Shown: in pieces, positions 16,772-24,666 of the stretch
How positions within the stretch are numbered: the first letter of the stretch is position 1
How the letters are laid out: each line of letters begins with the position of its first letter
Origin: an uncultured Flavobacteriales bacterium
GTDB lineage: Bacteria; Bacteroidota; Bacteroidia; Flavobacteriales_D; Crocinitomicaceae
Reading direction: 5' to 3'
Length of the DNA stretch: 64,000 bases
NCBI GenBank assembly: GCA_937973685.1
Contig: CALJKJ010000016.1
Coordinates: 86,823-150,822, forward strand
Program-made: the position numbers and the translations under genes
The notes under the pieces: generated by a model
Database searches by the model: none
Seen by the model: only the letters and a program-made list of their open reading frames with translations
Told to the model about the DNA's origin: nothing

Positions 16772-17818
16772 TTACCCCCAATGATTTTCAATATATCCAA
16801 TCATTTCACTTGGGTTTAATGAAATGGTTGATGCAGCTCTTCTTATGTAAAACTCTTCAGTTTTCTTTGAACGATTTTTAACATACACTGGTCCTTTTTT
16901 ACTGAATTGAACATCTAAACGACAGATTTGAATATTATTTAAATCTGGAAATGTCAAAGTTATTAAGGAATAAGCTGAATTTCCTAAATAGTTTTCTATT
17001 AAATTGTCTAAGTGTTTTTGAAACTCATCCAGTGGGTCATGCTTTGAACCAAACGATTGTAAATCTGGCTCAAGTCCAAGAATATTCTTTAAATCTGACA
17101 CACCAATTAACAATGTTCCTGGTTTACTATTCATGAAGCCTGCAAGTGTTTTAATACAGGACAGTTCCATTTTTTCATCAGGCTGTCCAGTATGTAGATT
17201 CACTAGTAGTGTTGATTTGAACTCAACATTTGATGTTTCGCCTCCTTCAATAATTTGTTTTGTGTTTTCGATAGTAGAATCTGATGCTTCTTGTGCCTCT
17301 AAGTTTATTTCAGTATCTTGAATTTCTTTAAAAACTGAATTTTCAGCTAATAAATCTACAAACAAATATGGGCTATTGATTAATTCATTATTGTCATAAA
17401 GTTCTTGTAAGTATTTTAAACCGCCATTTGCATATCCCTCCAAAAAAGAAATGATCGAGCTAATTGCCTTTTCAGTTTCTTTTTCATCCATATCCTCTAA
17501 TTCATTCCAGGTAAAACCTAACTCGTCTGTGTGAGTAAAAATGATCATTAGTAGGAAATCTACTAATGAGCCTCCTCCTTTCCATTTCGCGATTTCATAA
17601 AAATCTTTCGTCAAGTTATTACCTGGTAAAGGCAAAAATGATTTTCTTTTTACACCAATAATAAATGCATAAATAAACAATTCATATACTGGACCAAATT
17701 GAGCGTATTCAGATTTTGTTTGACCTTTGTTTGCTAACACCTCAATCAGAGGGATTCTGCTTTTGGCGTATCTTGGTTTTTTTACCAAGATTTGTGTTCT
17801 AAAATCTTGTGAATTCAT
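16772..17818 (-). CDS. Dnd-associated protein with AlbA/Schlafen-type DNA-binding domain
   Basis: A 348-residue two-part protein. The N-terminal ~140 residues (YELFIYAFIIGVKRKSFLPL ... EGYANGGLKYL) look like the Dnd-associated protein 4 type domain as I remember it. The C-terminal part (about 190-345) has NVEFKSTLL, GTLLIGVSD and PVYVKNRSKKTEEFYIRRA, an AlbA_2/Schlafen divergent ATP- or nucleic-acid-binding domain. In its position downstream of the SMC-like ATPase it would be the PbeD-like member of a Pbe set. Its start overlaps the end of the SMC gene by one base. Confidence 0.6.
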   Translation of the reverse strand: MNSQDFRTQILVKKPRYAKSRIPLIEVLANKGQTKSEYAQFGPVYELFIYAFIIGVKRKSFLPLPGNNLTKDFYEIAKWKGGGSLVDFLLMIIFTHTDELGFTWNELEDMDEKETEKAISSIISFLEGYANGGLKYLQELYDNNELINSPYLFVDLLAENSVFKEIQDTEINLEAQEASDSTIENTKQIIEGGETSNVEFKSTLLVNLHTGQPDEKMELSCIKTLAGFMNSKPGTLLIGVSDLKNILGLEPDLQSFGSKHDPLDEFQKHLDNLIENYLGNSAYSLITLTFPDLNNIQICRLDVQFSKKGPVYVKNRSKKTEEFYIRRAASTISLNPSEMIGYIENHWG

Positions 17819-20013
17819 TATTTCAATTTTATTTGACTTGTTGCTAGATCTTTTTGTTCAGCATTTTCTGGAACTGAATTAACATACATCGTTTTTACAA
17901 AGTCTTCTTTTAATAATTTTTTACCTAAAAGAGATAGCTTTTGATCATCGTCACTTTTATAAAGCTCTTTGACAAGGATAAGACTTTGTGGAAAGACTTG
18001 ACCGGTTGCAGAAAAGAACCCTTCAGTAAAACCTTCTCCAAACGCAGAGAGCGGTGCATCCGCTAATAATGGGTAATTATATTCCGTATTATTCGCTGTG
18101 ATGATCGCCATAACAACAGAGAACTTTTTCATGCGTTGGAATCCTTCCGATGCTCCAGTAACTATGTTTCCATCCTTATCCAAATAATTAAAATTAATAG
18201 CTCCACTTGGTGTTTTTCCAAATTTCAAGATACCACCAGCCAAGTCATTGTTTTTAATTAAGTGTTTAAAGTGCTTATTCGCATGCTCTTCAAGTTTTTG
18301 AATCATGCGGTCATAAACTCTATCTTTTGCTTTTTGCGTAGCTTCTTTTAAGTCTTTGGCAATAGCATAGTTTTCTTGATAACCTTTAGGAATATCTTGT
18401 TTTTTACTAAGGTTTTCAATCTCAATTTCAGTGTTTTTTAATTGACTTCTGAAATTATTTATTTTAGGATAAATAATTTCATCAATTTTACCACGAGCGT
18501 TTTCCATTTGTCTAATCGCACCTTTGTAATTATTGATTATATCATTAGCATTCGTTTCCGAATCTTCTCCGGCAATTAATAAATCCTTACGTTGGTCTCT
18601 AAGAGTTTTTAATTGTTTGTCCAGTTTTTCAATATGATCTTTAAATTCTTGTTCCTTTTCCTTAAATGATTGAATACTTGAAGGAATATTGCTAATTCTA
18701 CTATAAAAGGGTTGAGCATTGGTCTGGATACTTCCGAATAACTCATTTAAATTGTTCTTAACGTATTCAACATCCTTGATGTTTGATGTTGGTCGATTCT
18801 TTAATTTAAGAATGTAATCGTGTTCTTTGGTGCCTTTTCTTGCAGGGCGGTCGCAAACATAACAATGTTCATGGTCAATCATATTTTGAAGACTAACAGC
18901 ATCAGGAGAATCAACAGGCAAAAAATGGAAATAGTTATTTGGATTTGCATCTATGTTTTTCAAAGATTTCAATTCAAAATGCTTTGAAGTATAATCGTCT
19001 TTAATTCGTCTGAATGAATCAACTGTTTCATCAAATCCCATTGCAATCCAAGCGAATTGACCATCAAAAATGCGGTTGTTGACTTTGTCAAGGAAATCTT
19101 CAAACTCATCCTTCTTTTCTTTTAATTTCCGTTGAATTGGCTTAATTTTTTCATCTAATTCTCTACGTTTATCAGCATTGGCATAGATTTTATCTAATTC
19201 ATTTTTTTCTTTTTCAGCAATGGAGTAAGTCTCCTCAAATTCTTTTAATTTTTCTTCTTCTTGAGTCAACAATGATTCAATTCTTTCTTTTTCTTGGATG
19301 GCGTCATCTAACCTTCTTGATTGATCATCATTAGACCTAGTTTGACTTTTTAAATCATCGTAGGCTTTGTCGTTAACATAATTTACAATTTCTTCTAACT
19401 CTTCATATTTCGATATATCTGTTAGGTTTTTTACCGCATCTTCAATGCTTTCCTTTTCGCTGAAGTCTATAATATTATCTACTTCCTCACCTTGTAAAAA
19501 AGAGTATTGTCTAAATGCAGGCAAGATGAGCATATTGATGATTTTTTGTTTTTCATCCTCATCGTAAACAGGTTTGTATTTTGGTAATACTAAATCAGTT
19601 TTATTTACCTCTAAATCATTTAGGATGAATGACCAACTATTTGGGTTAGTAAAATCGTCATTCAGTTTTGTTGCTGTAAATGTTTTAGTTATTTGATACA
19701 TTAACCTGTCCGCTTGAACATATTCCACTTGAATACCACAATGAATTTTTCCTTGAACTGAGGTTTCAAATTTTGCTTTATCTGAAATGATTTTTACAAA
19801 TGCGTCCTTAATAGTTTTTTCACGTTTGTCATCTGAATCTAAAATGACATCCCTAAATAACCAGAGAAATGCGTTGAAGAATTTAGATTTACCTGCGCCA
19901 TTGTCAGCTACAATAATATTAACTCCTTCCTTTAGCTCATACTTATTATCCTCAAATTCTCCGTAATAATTGAAGAAATTTTTAAACGAAATACTTTTTA
20001 ATATCGAAGCCAT
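17818..20013 (-). CDS. SMC/Rad50-like ATPase with zinc hook, Pbe-type partner of Dnd
   Basis: A 731-residue ATPase distinct from DndD. Walker A is ADNGAGKS (36-43). Heavily charged coiled coils run from about 205-310 and 445-580 and flank a CYVC motif (C384, C387), the Rad50-type zinc hook. The nucleotide-binding half at the end has a degenerate signature (GASEGFQRMKK, about 620) and Walker B-like YPLLADAPLSAF (647-658). Such proteins tether DNA ends or load onto DNA. With the PLD/DEAH helicase and a small protein upstream, it fits the Pbe arm of archaeal and bacterial Dnd systems, which blocks viral replication without cutting. It lies two bases after the 71-residue gene. Confidence 0.75.
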   Translation of the reverse strand: MASILKSISFKNFFNYYGEFEDNKYELKEGVNIIVADNGAGKSKFFNAFLWLFRDVILDSDDKREKTIKDAFVKIISDKAKFETSVQGKIHCGIQVEYVQADRLMYQITKTFTATKLNDDFTNPNSWSFILNDLEVNKTDLVLPKYKPVYDEDEKQKIINMLILPAFRQYSFLQGEEVDNIIDFSEKESIEDAVKNLTDISKYEELEEIVNYVNDKAYDDLKSQTRSNDDQSRRLDDAIQEKERIESLLTQEEEKLKEFEETYSIAEKEKNELDKIYANADKRRELDEKIKPIQRKLKEKKDEFEDFLDKVNNRIFDGQFAWIAMGFDETVDSFRRIKDDYTSKHFELKSLKNIDANPNNYFHFLPVDSPDAVSLQNMIDHEHCYVCDRPARKGTKEHDYILKLKNRPTSNIKDVEYVKNNLNELFGSIQTNAQPFYSRISNIPSSIQSFKEKEQEFKDHIEKLDKQLKTLRDQRKDLLIAGEDSETNANDIINNYKGAIRQMENARGKIDEIIYPKINNFRSQLKNTEIEIENLSKKQDIPKGYQENYAIAKDLKEATQKAKDRVYDRMIQKLEEHANKHFKHLIKNNDLAGGILKFGKTPSGAINFNYLDKDGNIVTGASEGFQRMKKFSVVMAIITANNTEYNYPLLADAPLSAFGEGFTEGFFSATGQVFPQSLILVKELYKSDDDQKLSLLGKKLLKEDFVKTMYVNSVPENAEQKDLATSQIKLK

Positions 20014-20015
20014 TC

Positions 20016-20231
20016 TTAAATTTTATGTAAGTTCTTAATTTGAGGATAAATCTGACGAGCAGTCCTGCTATTATCCATTTCATTGATCATAGTAGCCATT
20101 ACTTCAATAATTTTCTTTGTGTATGGTGGAGCACATCTTAAGTTGTCAAGATCTTGTTGTTTTATATTGTATTTTTCCATTAACTCTGGACTTGATAAGA
20201 TTTCTCTTAACATTTCATCTCTTCTACTCAT
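20016..20231 (-). CDS. Small 71-residue protein in Dnd-associated operon
   Basis: A 71-residue hydrophilic, mostly helical protein (LREILSSPELMEKYNIKQQDL) with no recognisable domain. It overlaps the preceding helicase gene by four bases (ATGA) and is two bases from the SMC-like gene, so it is very probably a real, co-translated subunit, occupying the place of a small PbeB-like component. Function unknown. Confidence 0.7.
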   Translation of the reverse strand: MSRRDEMLREILSSPELMEKYNIKQQDLDNLRCAPPYTKKIIEVMATMINEMDNSRTARQIYPQIKNLHKI

Positions 20232-22438
20232 AATTCACTGATCAGTTCATTTAAATTCAACTCGTATTTTGAACAAATTTCATCCAATTCATTTCTAGAA
20301 TCATAAAAATTCATTGATAAACTGGAAAAATATGCCACTCGTCTTAATTCATTTTTGACAAGATTTCGCTCCATGCTAAATATTGATGGGTCGTTATCTG
20401 CTTGGTTTGGGATCACAACCATATCGTAAATTGTTGCAAATGCTTTGTCGGAGTGTTTTCTTAGTAATCGTCCTCTTCTTTGTATAAATTGTCTTGGGTT
20501 CCCAGTACTTGAGCAGAATATGCCAACTTCAGCACGAGGCACATCTACACCTTCATCCAACATTTTCATAGCGAAGAGCATATCTATTTTACCTTCAGAA
20601 AAACCTCTAAGAATTTGGTTTAATTCATTATCTTCTGTTGTGTAGGAATTCATTTTTATACCCTGAATTTGTTCTGCAGCAGCTATTAAAAATTTATTTA
20701 GTAATTTACTGCTTCCTCCATCCTCATTGTAAATATATCCTTCAGGTACATAAGTGAAAATATAATGAAGTTTATTGATTTTACTTAGTTCTTTTAATAT
20801 TTGTTTAAAAGTATTGATTTTGAAATGTGCCTTATGAATAATGTTTTTCCTTTTTAGTAATAACGTTTCAACAATAGGATCCTTTTTAAATTCACCCTTT
20901 TCAAAATCAAAGAATTTTAAAAGCTTTTTTGAAATCTCAATATATCGCTCTGATTCATCTTCGTTTAGCTGGACAATTTTTGGAAAATACTTGTATTCTG
21001 TTAAGAAACCTTCTGACAATGCTCTTTCCATTCCAAATTCATAGGTATAAGGCGGAGAATCATTGAAAAAGACATTAAGAGCTTCGGTTCCTTCTAAATC
21101 ATAAACACGTTTAGGAGTAGCGGATAAACCAATTTTTTTTGATGTAGTTATAGTTGGCAGTATTTTTCTAATTCCAGGTGCTCCAATGTTGTGAGCTTCA
21201 TCAGCAATTAATATTAAATCACTTTGAATTTTAACGAAATATTTTTGAAATTTTTCAGTTGTAAAACTTCCATAAGTTGAAATGAGAATGTAGTTTTCTT
21301 CCCTTTTCCAAAGCTTGTTACTGACAATTGAAGCTAGTTCTTGTTCCCATTTATTTCCACCACCAATTTTAATTATCTTTTTAAAATTGAATTGTTCTAC
21401 TTCTTTCTCCCATTGTTCTAGCAAAGCGATTGATGGAACTAGTATGATTGTTTTATAAGTACCTGTTTTGATATATTCTTGTAAAACACAGTTTAATGAA
21501 GTTATCGTTTTACCTGTACCTGTTGCCATAGCAAATACACTCGAATAATTTCTGTTAATCCAATTTTGATAAGCTTCTAATTGATATGGCCTAGCACCAG
21601 AAATATATGGGAATCTTGGTTCTGACAATGCAATTGACTTATGTTCAATGCTTTCTTCGATGATTTTCTTTTTACGCTGTAAAATGTCTTTTACTTTTTG
21701 ACTAAATTCAGAATCATCAAGACGAACGGAATCTTCTAGTAAGTCCTGAATATCTTTTGATTTACCTATTTTTGAAATTACAGTTTCAATTTGGTTCGCA
21801 TCTAAATAAGTGTAATTTGGATGCTCTTTATTGAATATTCTATTGAAATTTTCTTTTTCAAGTTCTGTACGTTTGGCAAAAATTTCTCCTTTCCAAGGAG
21901 CATTTACTTCAAAACTCTCGGAATTCTTAGTTAACGCTGAAAGAGTAAAATTGATACTCCCATCCGTTGAAATATAGTTTTCACCATCAAAAAGAATCAT
22001 TTTTTTACAATGTGCAAGATCAAATCCATTAAATTTAACTGGTAATATTTGAAGTCTTTTTTCTTTTAAAAGATATTTTAAACAATCAAAAAAGTGTTGT
22101 CCATAATCCCTTAATTCAAATTCAAGTTTTGATATGTCTTGAAAAATATCAATTACTTTATCTTCATCTTTTAAGTTGGTGTTTTCAATAAGATTTTCTT
22201 TATCCTTAATTGTCATAACATGATTCGTGACAATTCGAATACTACCTCCATTGAAAATAAATTCTGCAAAACTTTGAGATAAAACTTTAAATGCATTCGA
22301 ACTAAAATAACCTAATAAAAGATCGATACTTTTTGAAATAGGAAAAACAGATTCATAAAACTCTAAAGGTATACTTTCAGAATCTGAGCTGTATTTAAAA
22401 GTTGGTGGGTATGATATTTCTTTGAAGGTTTTATTCAT
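20228..22438 (-). CDS. DEAH-box helicase with N-terminal PLD-like domain, Dnd-associated
   Basis: A 736-residue SF2 helicase. Residues about 25-170 look like a phospholipase D-type nuclease domain, but the HKD motif is degenerate: H143-C-K-K-M-I-L-F-D151 is one residue off the HxKxxxxD spacing, followed by GSIN (160-163). The helicase core starts about 280: motif I ATGTGKT (305-311), II DEAH (413-416), III SAT (439-441) and VI QRRGR (653-657). It corresponds to helicases seen next to dnd genes as the restriction arm (PbeA-like). Overlaps of four bases with the HTH gene and with the 71-residue gene show tight coupling. Whether the PLD part cuts DNA is doubtful. Confidence 0.8.
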   Translation of the reverse strand: MNKTFKEISYPPTFKYSSDSESIPLEFYESVFPISKSIDLLLGYFSSNAFKVLSQSFAEFIFNGGSIRIVTNHVMTIKDKENLIENTNLKDEDKVIDIFQDISKLEFELRDYGQHFFDCLKYLLKEKRLQILPVKFNGFDLAHCKKMILFDGENYISTDGSINFTLSALTKNSESFEVNAPWKGEIFAKRTELEKENFNRIFNKEHPNYTYLDANQIETVISKIGKSKDIQDLLEDSVRLDDSEFSQKVKDILQRKKKIIEESIEHKSIALSEPRFPYISGARPYQLEAYQNWINRNYSSVFAMATGTGKTITSLNCVLQEYIKTGTYKTIILVPSIALLEQWEKEVEQFNFKKIIKIGGGNKWEQELASIVSNKLWKREENYILISTYGSFTTEKFQKYFVKIQSDLILIADEAHNIGAPGIRKILPTITTSKKIGLSATPKRVYDLEGTEALNVFFNDSPPYTYEFGMERALSEGFLTEYKYFPKIVQLNEDESERYIEISKKLLKFFDFEKGEFKKDPIVETLLLKRKNIIHKAHFKINTFKQILKELSKINKLHYIFTYVPEGYIYNEDGGSSKLLNKFLIAAAEQIQGIKMNSYTTEDNELNQILRGFSEGKIDMLFAMKMLDEGVDVPRAEVGIFCSSTGNPRQFIQRRGRLLRKHSDKAFATIYDMVVIPNQADNDPSIFSMERNLVKNELRRVAYFSSLSMNFYDSRNELDEICSKYELNLNELISEL

Positions 22439-22647
22439 TTTTCATAACTGAATAAAACACAAATATCTTCATTTAATGCAATAGCTAATTTTTCAACAAT
22501 AGTGATTGAAACATTCCTATCTCCTTTCTCAATATCAGAGATGTAAGTCCTATCTATTTCTGCTAGATTAGCAAGAGATTCTTGAGAAATACCCTTAAGA
22601 ATTCTAAGCTCTTTTACTTTTTGACCAAATCTATTTTTGATATCCAT
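22435..22647 (-). CDS. XRE-family transcriptional regulator of the Dnd-associated operon
   Basis: A 70-residue helix-turn-helix protein. KVKELRILKGISQESLANLA and IDRTYISDIEKGDRN form the HTH of the Cro/C1 (XRE) family. The start is set at ATG 22645-22647 because a promoter -7 box lies only seven bases upstream; the upstream GTG/TTG alternatives would fall inside the promoter. Size and position as first gene resemble the controller proteins of restriction-modification systems. A perfect 6-4-6 palindrome over the promoter is a candidate operator, implying autoregulation. It overlaps the helicase gene by four bases. Confidence 0.85.
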   Translation of the reverse strand: MDIKNRFGQKVKELRILKGISQESLANLAEIDRTYISDIEKGDRNVSITIVEKLAIALNEDICVLFSYEK

Positions 22648-22653
22648 TTGAAT

Positions 22654-22669
22654 ACAAATATAAATTTGT
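22654..22669 (-). promoter_or_regulatory. Palindromic operator overlapping promoter of the XRE gene
   Basis: ACAAATataaATTTGT on the plus strand: perfect 6-bp arms around four bases. The -7 box TATATTTG (minus strand, 22655-22662) lies inside it, and the start codon of the XRE gene is seven bases further on. Binding here would block polymerase. Confidence 0.55.
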
Positions 22670-22689
22670 GAAGACAATTGAACAACGGG

Positions 22690-22722
22690 CAATTGACCAC
22701 ATAAATTAAAAAACTATGTGGT
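22690..22722 (+). repeat. Right copy of 17-bp direct repeat plus inverted repeat at island edge
   Basis: Contains CAATTGACCACATAAAT (22690..22706), matching 10639..10655 at 15 of 17 positions, and an inverted repeat ACCACATA (22696-22703) with TATGTGGT (22715-22722), 11-base loop. The nature of the element (junction relic, operator or weak terminator) is unresolved. Confidence 0.35.
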
Positions 22723-22818
22723 TATATTTTACAATCATAAAACTAATCCCCAAACCTCTCAACGTCTCCACCAACTCATCCTGCGGGAAACAAACACCCA
22801 ATTTCACACCAAAAAAAA
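22706..22818 (-). pseudogene. Possible remnant of a protein-coding gene 3' end at the island edge
   Basis: On the minus strand the frame reads GVKLGVCFPQDELVETLRGL, then GISFMIVKYNHIVF and a TAA at 22706-22708. The composition looks protein-like and is richer in GC than the neighbouring non-coding DNA. There is no start and no recognisable domain. Upstream it runs into the terminator hairpin of the next gene. It may be the stump of a gene cut when the island came in. Confidence 0.3.
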
Positions 22819-22856
22819 GAGAGGTAAACTTCCGTTTACCTCTCTTTTCACACTTA
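22819..22856. terminator. Strong bidirectional intrinsic terminator
   Basis: AAAAGAGAGGTAAAC and GTTTACCTCTCTTTT (perfect 15-bp arms) around TTCC. It ends the small minus-strand gene at 22874 and shields it from the island. Confidence 0.8.
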
Positions 22857-22873
22857 TTAAATTGAACGATGGA

Positions 22874-23065
22874 TTAGTGCACCCATTTATCATCTCTCAT
22901 TTCGCCTAAAATAACAACGTCTTTTGTTCGAGAATAATCTTCTGCCGCAAGCAACATTTGTTCTTTTGTGTCTCTTCTAATTTTAATCCCTTGAGATCCT
23001 GAGTTACGCACTTCTATATAAAATCCGTCTCGCAAACGTGCTGGTTTTGTTGGAGGTCTTCCCAT
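22874..23065 (-). CDS. 63-residue conserved-looking hypothetical protein
   Basis: MGRPPTKPARLRDGFYIEVR followed by NSGSQGIKIRRDTKEQMLLA and a Trp-Val-His end. The N-terminal GRPPxKPxxL resembles an AT-hook-like element, and the second half GIKIRRDTKEQMLLAAEDYS is helical and basic, so nucleic-acid binding is plausible. I think near relatives occur in other Flavobacteriales, but no function is known. It has its own downstream terminator (22819..22856). Confidence 0.65.
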   Translation of the reverse strand: MGRPPTKPARLRDGFYIEVRNSGSQGIKIRRDTKEQMLLAAEDYSRTKDVVILGEMRDDKWVH

Positions 23066-23301
23066 CTACTTAATATTATACTTCGTCTAATGTAACAATT
23101 GATCGGACGAAATGTTGAAATTTATACTTTTTTAAGAAACTAACTTCCTATCACTCTTTTTTTAATCACCTAAACAAGGACTGCTACAGCCTGTAAAATC
23201 ATAGGTTTTAAACGAAAAAAATAGTTTTATTTCGATTAATTTTTTGCGAAGATAGTGATTTTAAATGACATTTTTGCCATTCGGCGTTGTGAAGCTGGAA
23301 T
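23066..23301. other. Intergenic region without recognisable features
   Basis: AT-rich, no ORF, repeat or hairpin with clear meaning; contains the promoter region of the 63-residue gene, with only a weak TAnnTTTG-like box (TACATTAG, minus strand). Confidence 0.5.
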
Positions 23302-23925
23302 TTACAAGTTGTTTCCAGATTCCGTTTGCAGGAAATAGCGCATCGTTTCTCCCATCTGATAACCAACATGTCCCCTGTAAATGAGCTGTATCAAGGATTT
23401 GTCAATGACCGATTTTTCAACCGCCAATAATTTATACAACTGCGATAAGGTCAAGTGCTTGTCCGGTTCAAACAGCGCTAACAACGCTTTCTGAACAACA
23501 TCTAAAACTTCGGTGGTTGCTGTTGCGTGTCCTTGTTTCTTTTGCAAGTTCCACAACCCAACAATGATTTTACTTAATTGAAATAAGTTGTTTTCACCGC
23601 GGTAATAAGCAATTTTAGTACGCGTCACATCAATAGCAAAAACAGGCTTTTCAAGCGGTGGAGCTACCGTGACCTCAAGCACCAGCTTCATGTCAATTTG
23701 AACTGTTTTGTAAGTCAAAACCAACGATGGAAAACACTTTTTTTCGTTGATGAAACGAACGTTTTCCTCTGTTTCAGCAGGAATGATACCAACCACTTTG
23801 CCGTTGTCTTTGATGCCAATCAACAAAACGCCTCCACCAGCATTTGCAAGCGCTGTCAACTTTACCGCAATTTCATCACTGAATTTTGCAGAAAACGCTG
23901 TTTCTTGGAGTTGGTGCTGATTCAT
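23302..23925 (-). CDS. AlbA_2/Schlafen-type putative ATP-binding protein with winged helix
   Basis: A 207-residue protein. LTALANAGGGVLLIGIKDNG and VVGIIPAETEEN are the core of the AlbA_2 (divergent AAA_4) domain, and PVFAIDVTRTKIAYYRGENN its C-terminal part. The last ~70 residues look like a winged helix (LTLSQLYKLLAVEKSVIDKS). It is distinct from the island protein with the same domain. It is the last gene of the rhodanese-dedA-aroE operon, 12 bases after aroE. Role unknown, probably regulatory. Confidence 0.75.
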   Translation of the reverse strand: MNQHQLQETAFSAKFSDEIAVKLTALANAGGGVLLIGIKDNGKVVGIIPAETEENVRFINEKKCFPSLVLTYKTVQIDMKLVLEVTVAPPLEKPVFAIDVTRTKIAYYRGENNLFQLSKIIVGLWNLQKKQGHATATTEVLDVVQKALLALFEPDKHLTLSQLYKLLAVEKSVIDKSLIQLIYRGHVGYQMGETMRYFLQTESGNNL

Positions 23926-23937
23926 CGCTACTAATCG

Positions 23938-24666
23938 TTATGATTTATTCCAAATTGACCACGACTTGATTGCTTGTTCCTGAAGCATCGAATAACCGTT
24001 TAAAATTGTTGCACCCGCTGCCTTGCTTTGCGCAAGAAAACTTGTTTCCGCAGGATTATAAATCAAATCGACACACAAATGTTCTTTTGATAAAGAAGCA
24101 AATGGAAATGAAATGCATTCGGAATTATTGGGAAAAGTTCCTACTGGCGTACAATGAACGATCAACTTACACGCGTGAACCATGTGTTCATTCAATGCTT
24201 CGAATGGAAATTCATTTTCTCCTTGTGGGTTTCTTGCAACAAACACAACGTTCAATCCAATCTGTTGCAACACATAAGCTACAGCTTTGGCTGCGCCTCC
24301 AGTTCCAATAATGAGCGCACGTTCGTGTTGATTGGTCAAAAATGGCTTGATGGATTGGTGAAAACCGTGCGCATCTGTGTTGTATCCAATTGCTTTTCCG
24401 TTTTCAAAACCAATACTGTTAACAGCACCAATTGCTTGTGCTTCAACAGATAATTCATCTAAAAATGGAATAATCGCTGTTTTGTATGGAACAGTAACTG
24501 ACAAACCAGAAAAACCTGCGGTTAATACAGTTTTCACTTCTGAAATAGTAGCTAATTCAATGTTTTCAAAAGTCGCAGCGATTGCTTCTGCACTGAATTT
24601 TTCTTCAAAAAACTGTTTCGAAAACGAATGTCCAAGTGTTTTGCCAATTAAGCCAAATTTGCGCAT
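23938..24666 (-). CDS. aroE: Shikimate dehydrogenase AroE
   Basis: A 242-residue NADPH-dependent enzyme that reduces 3-dehydroshikimate in aromatic amino acid synthesis. The substrate site includes LIGKTLGHSFSKQFF and SVTVPYKTAI (with the catalytic Lys), and GTGGAAKAV (about residues 121-129) is the nucleotide-binding loop. Slightly short but complete. It begins directly after the stop of the DedA gene, with no gap. Confidence 0.93.
   Translation of the reverse strand: MRKFGLIGKTLGHSFSKQFFEEKFSAEAIAATFENIELATISEVKTVLTAGFSGLSVTVPYKTAIIPFLDELSVEAQAIGAVNSIGFENGKAIGYNTDAHGFHQSIKPFLTNQHERALIIGTGGAAKAVAYVLQQIGLNVVFVARNPQGENEFPFEALNEHMVHACKLIVHCTPVGTFPNNSECISFPFASLSKEHLCVDLIYNPAETSFLAQSKAAGATILNGYSMLQEQAIKSWSIWNKS

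Noticed and set aside
14494..17818. DndF, DndG or DndH identity for the minus-strand genes
   Set aside because: None shows the DndFGH features I know (such as the long FtsK/HerA-like DndH); the layout fits Pbe-like helicase and SMC proteins better.
22718..22909. 63-residue plus-strand ORF across the terminator at the island edge
   Set aside because: It spans a perfect bidirectional terminator hairpin and overlaps the 3' end of a minus-strand gene; no protein-like features.
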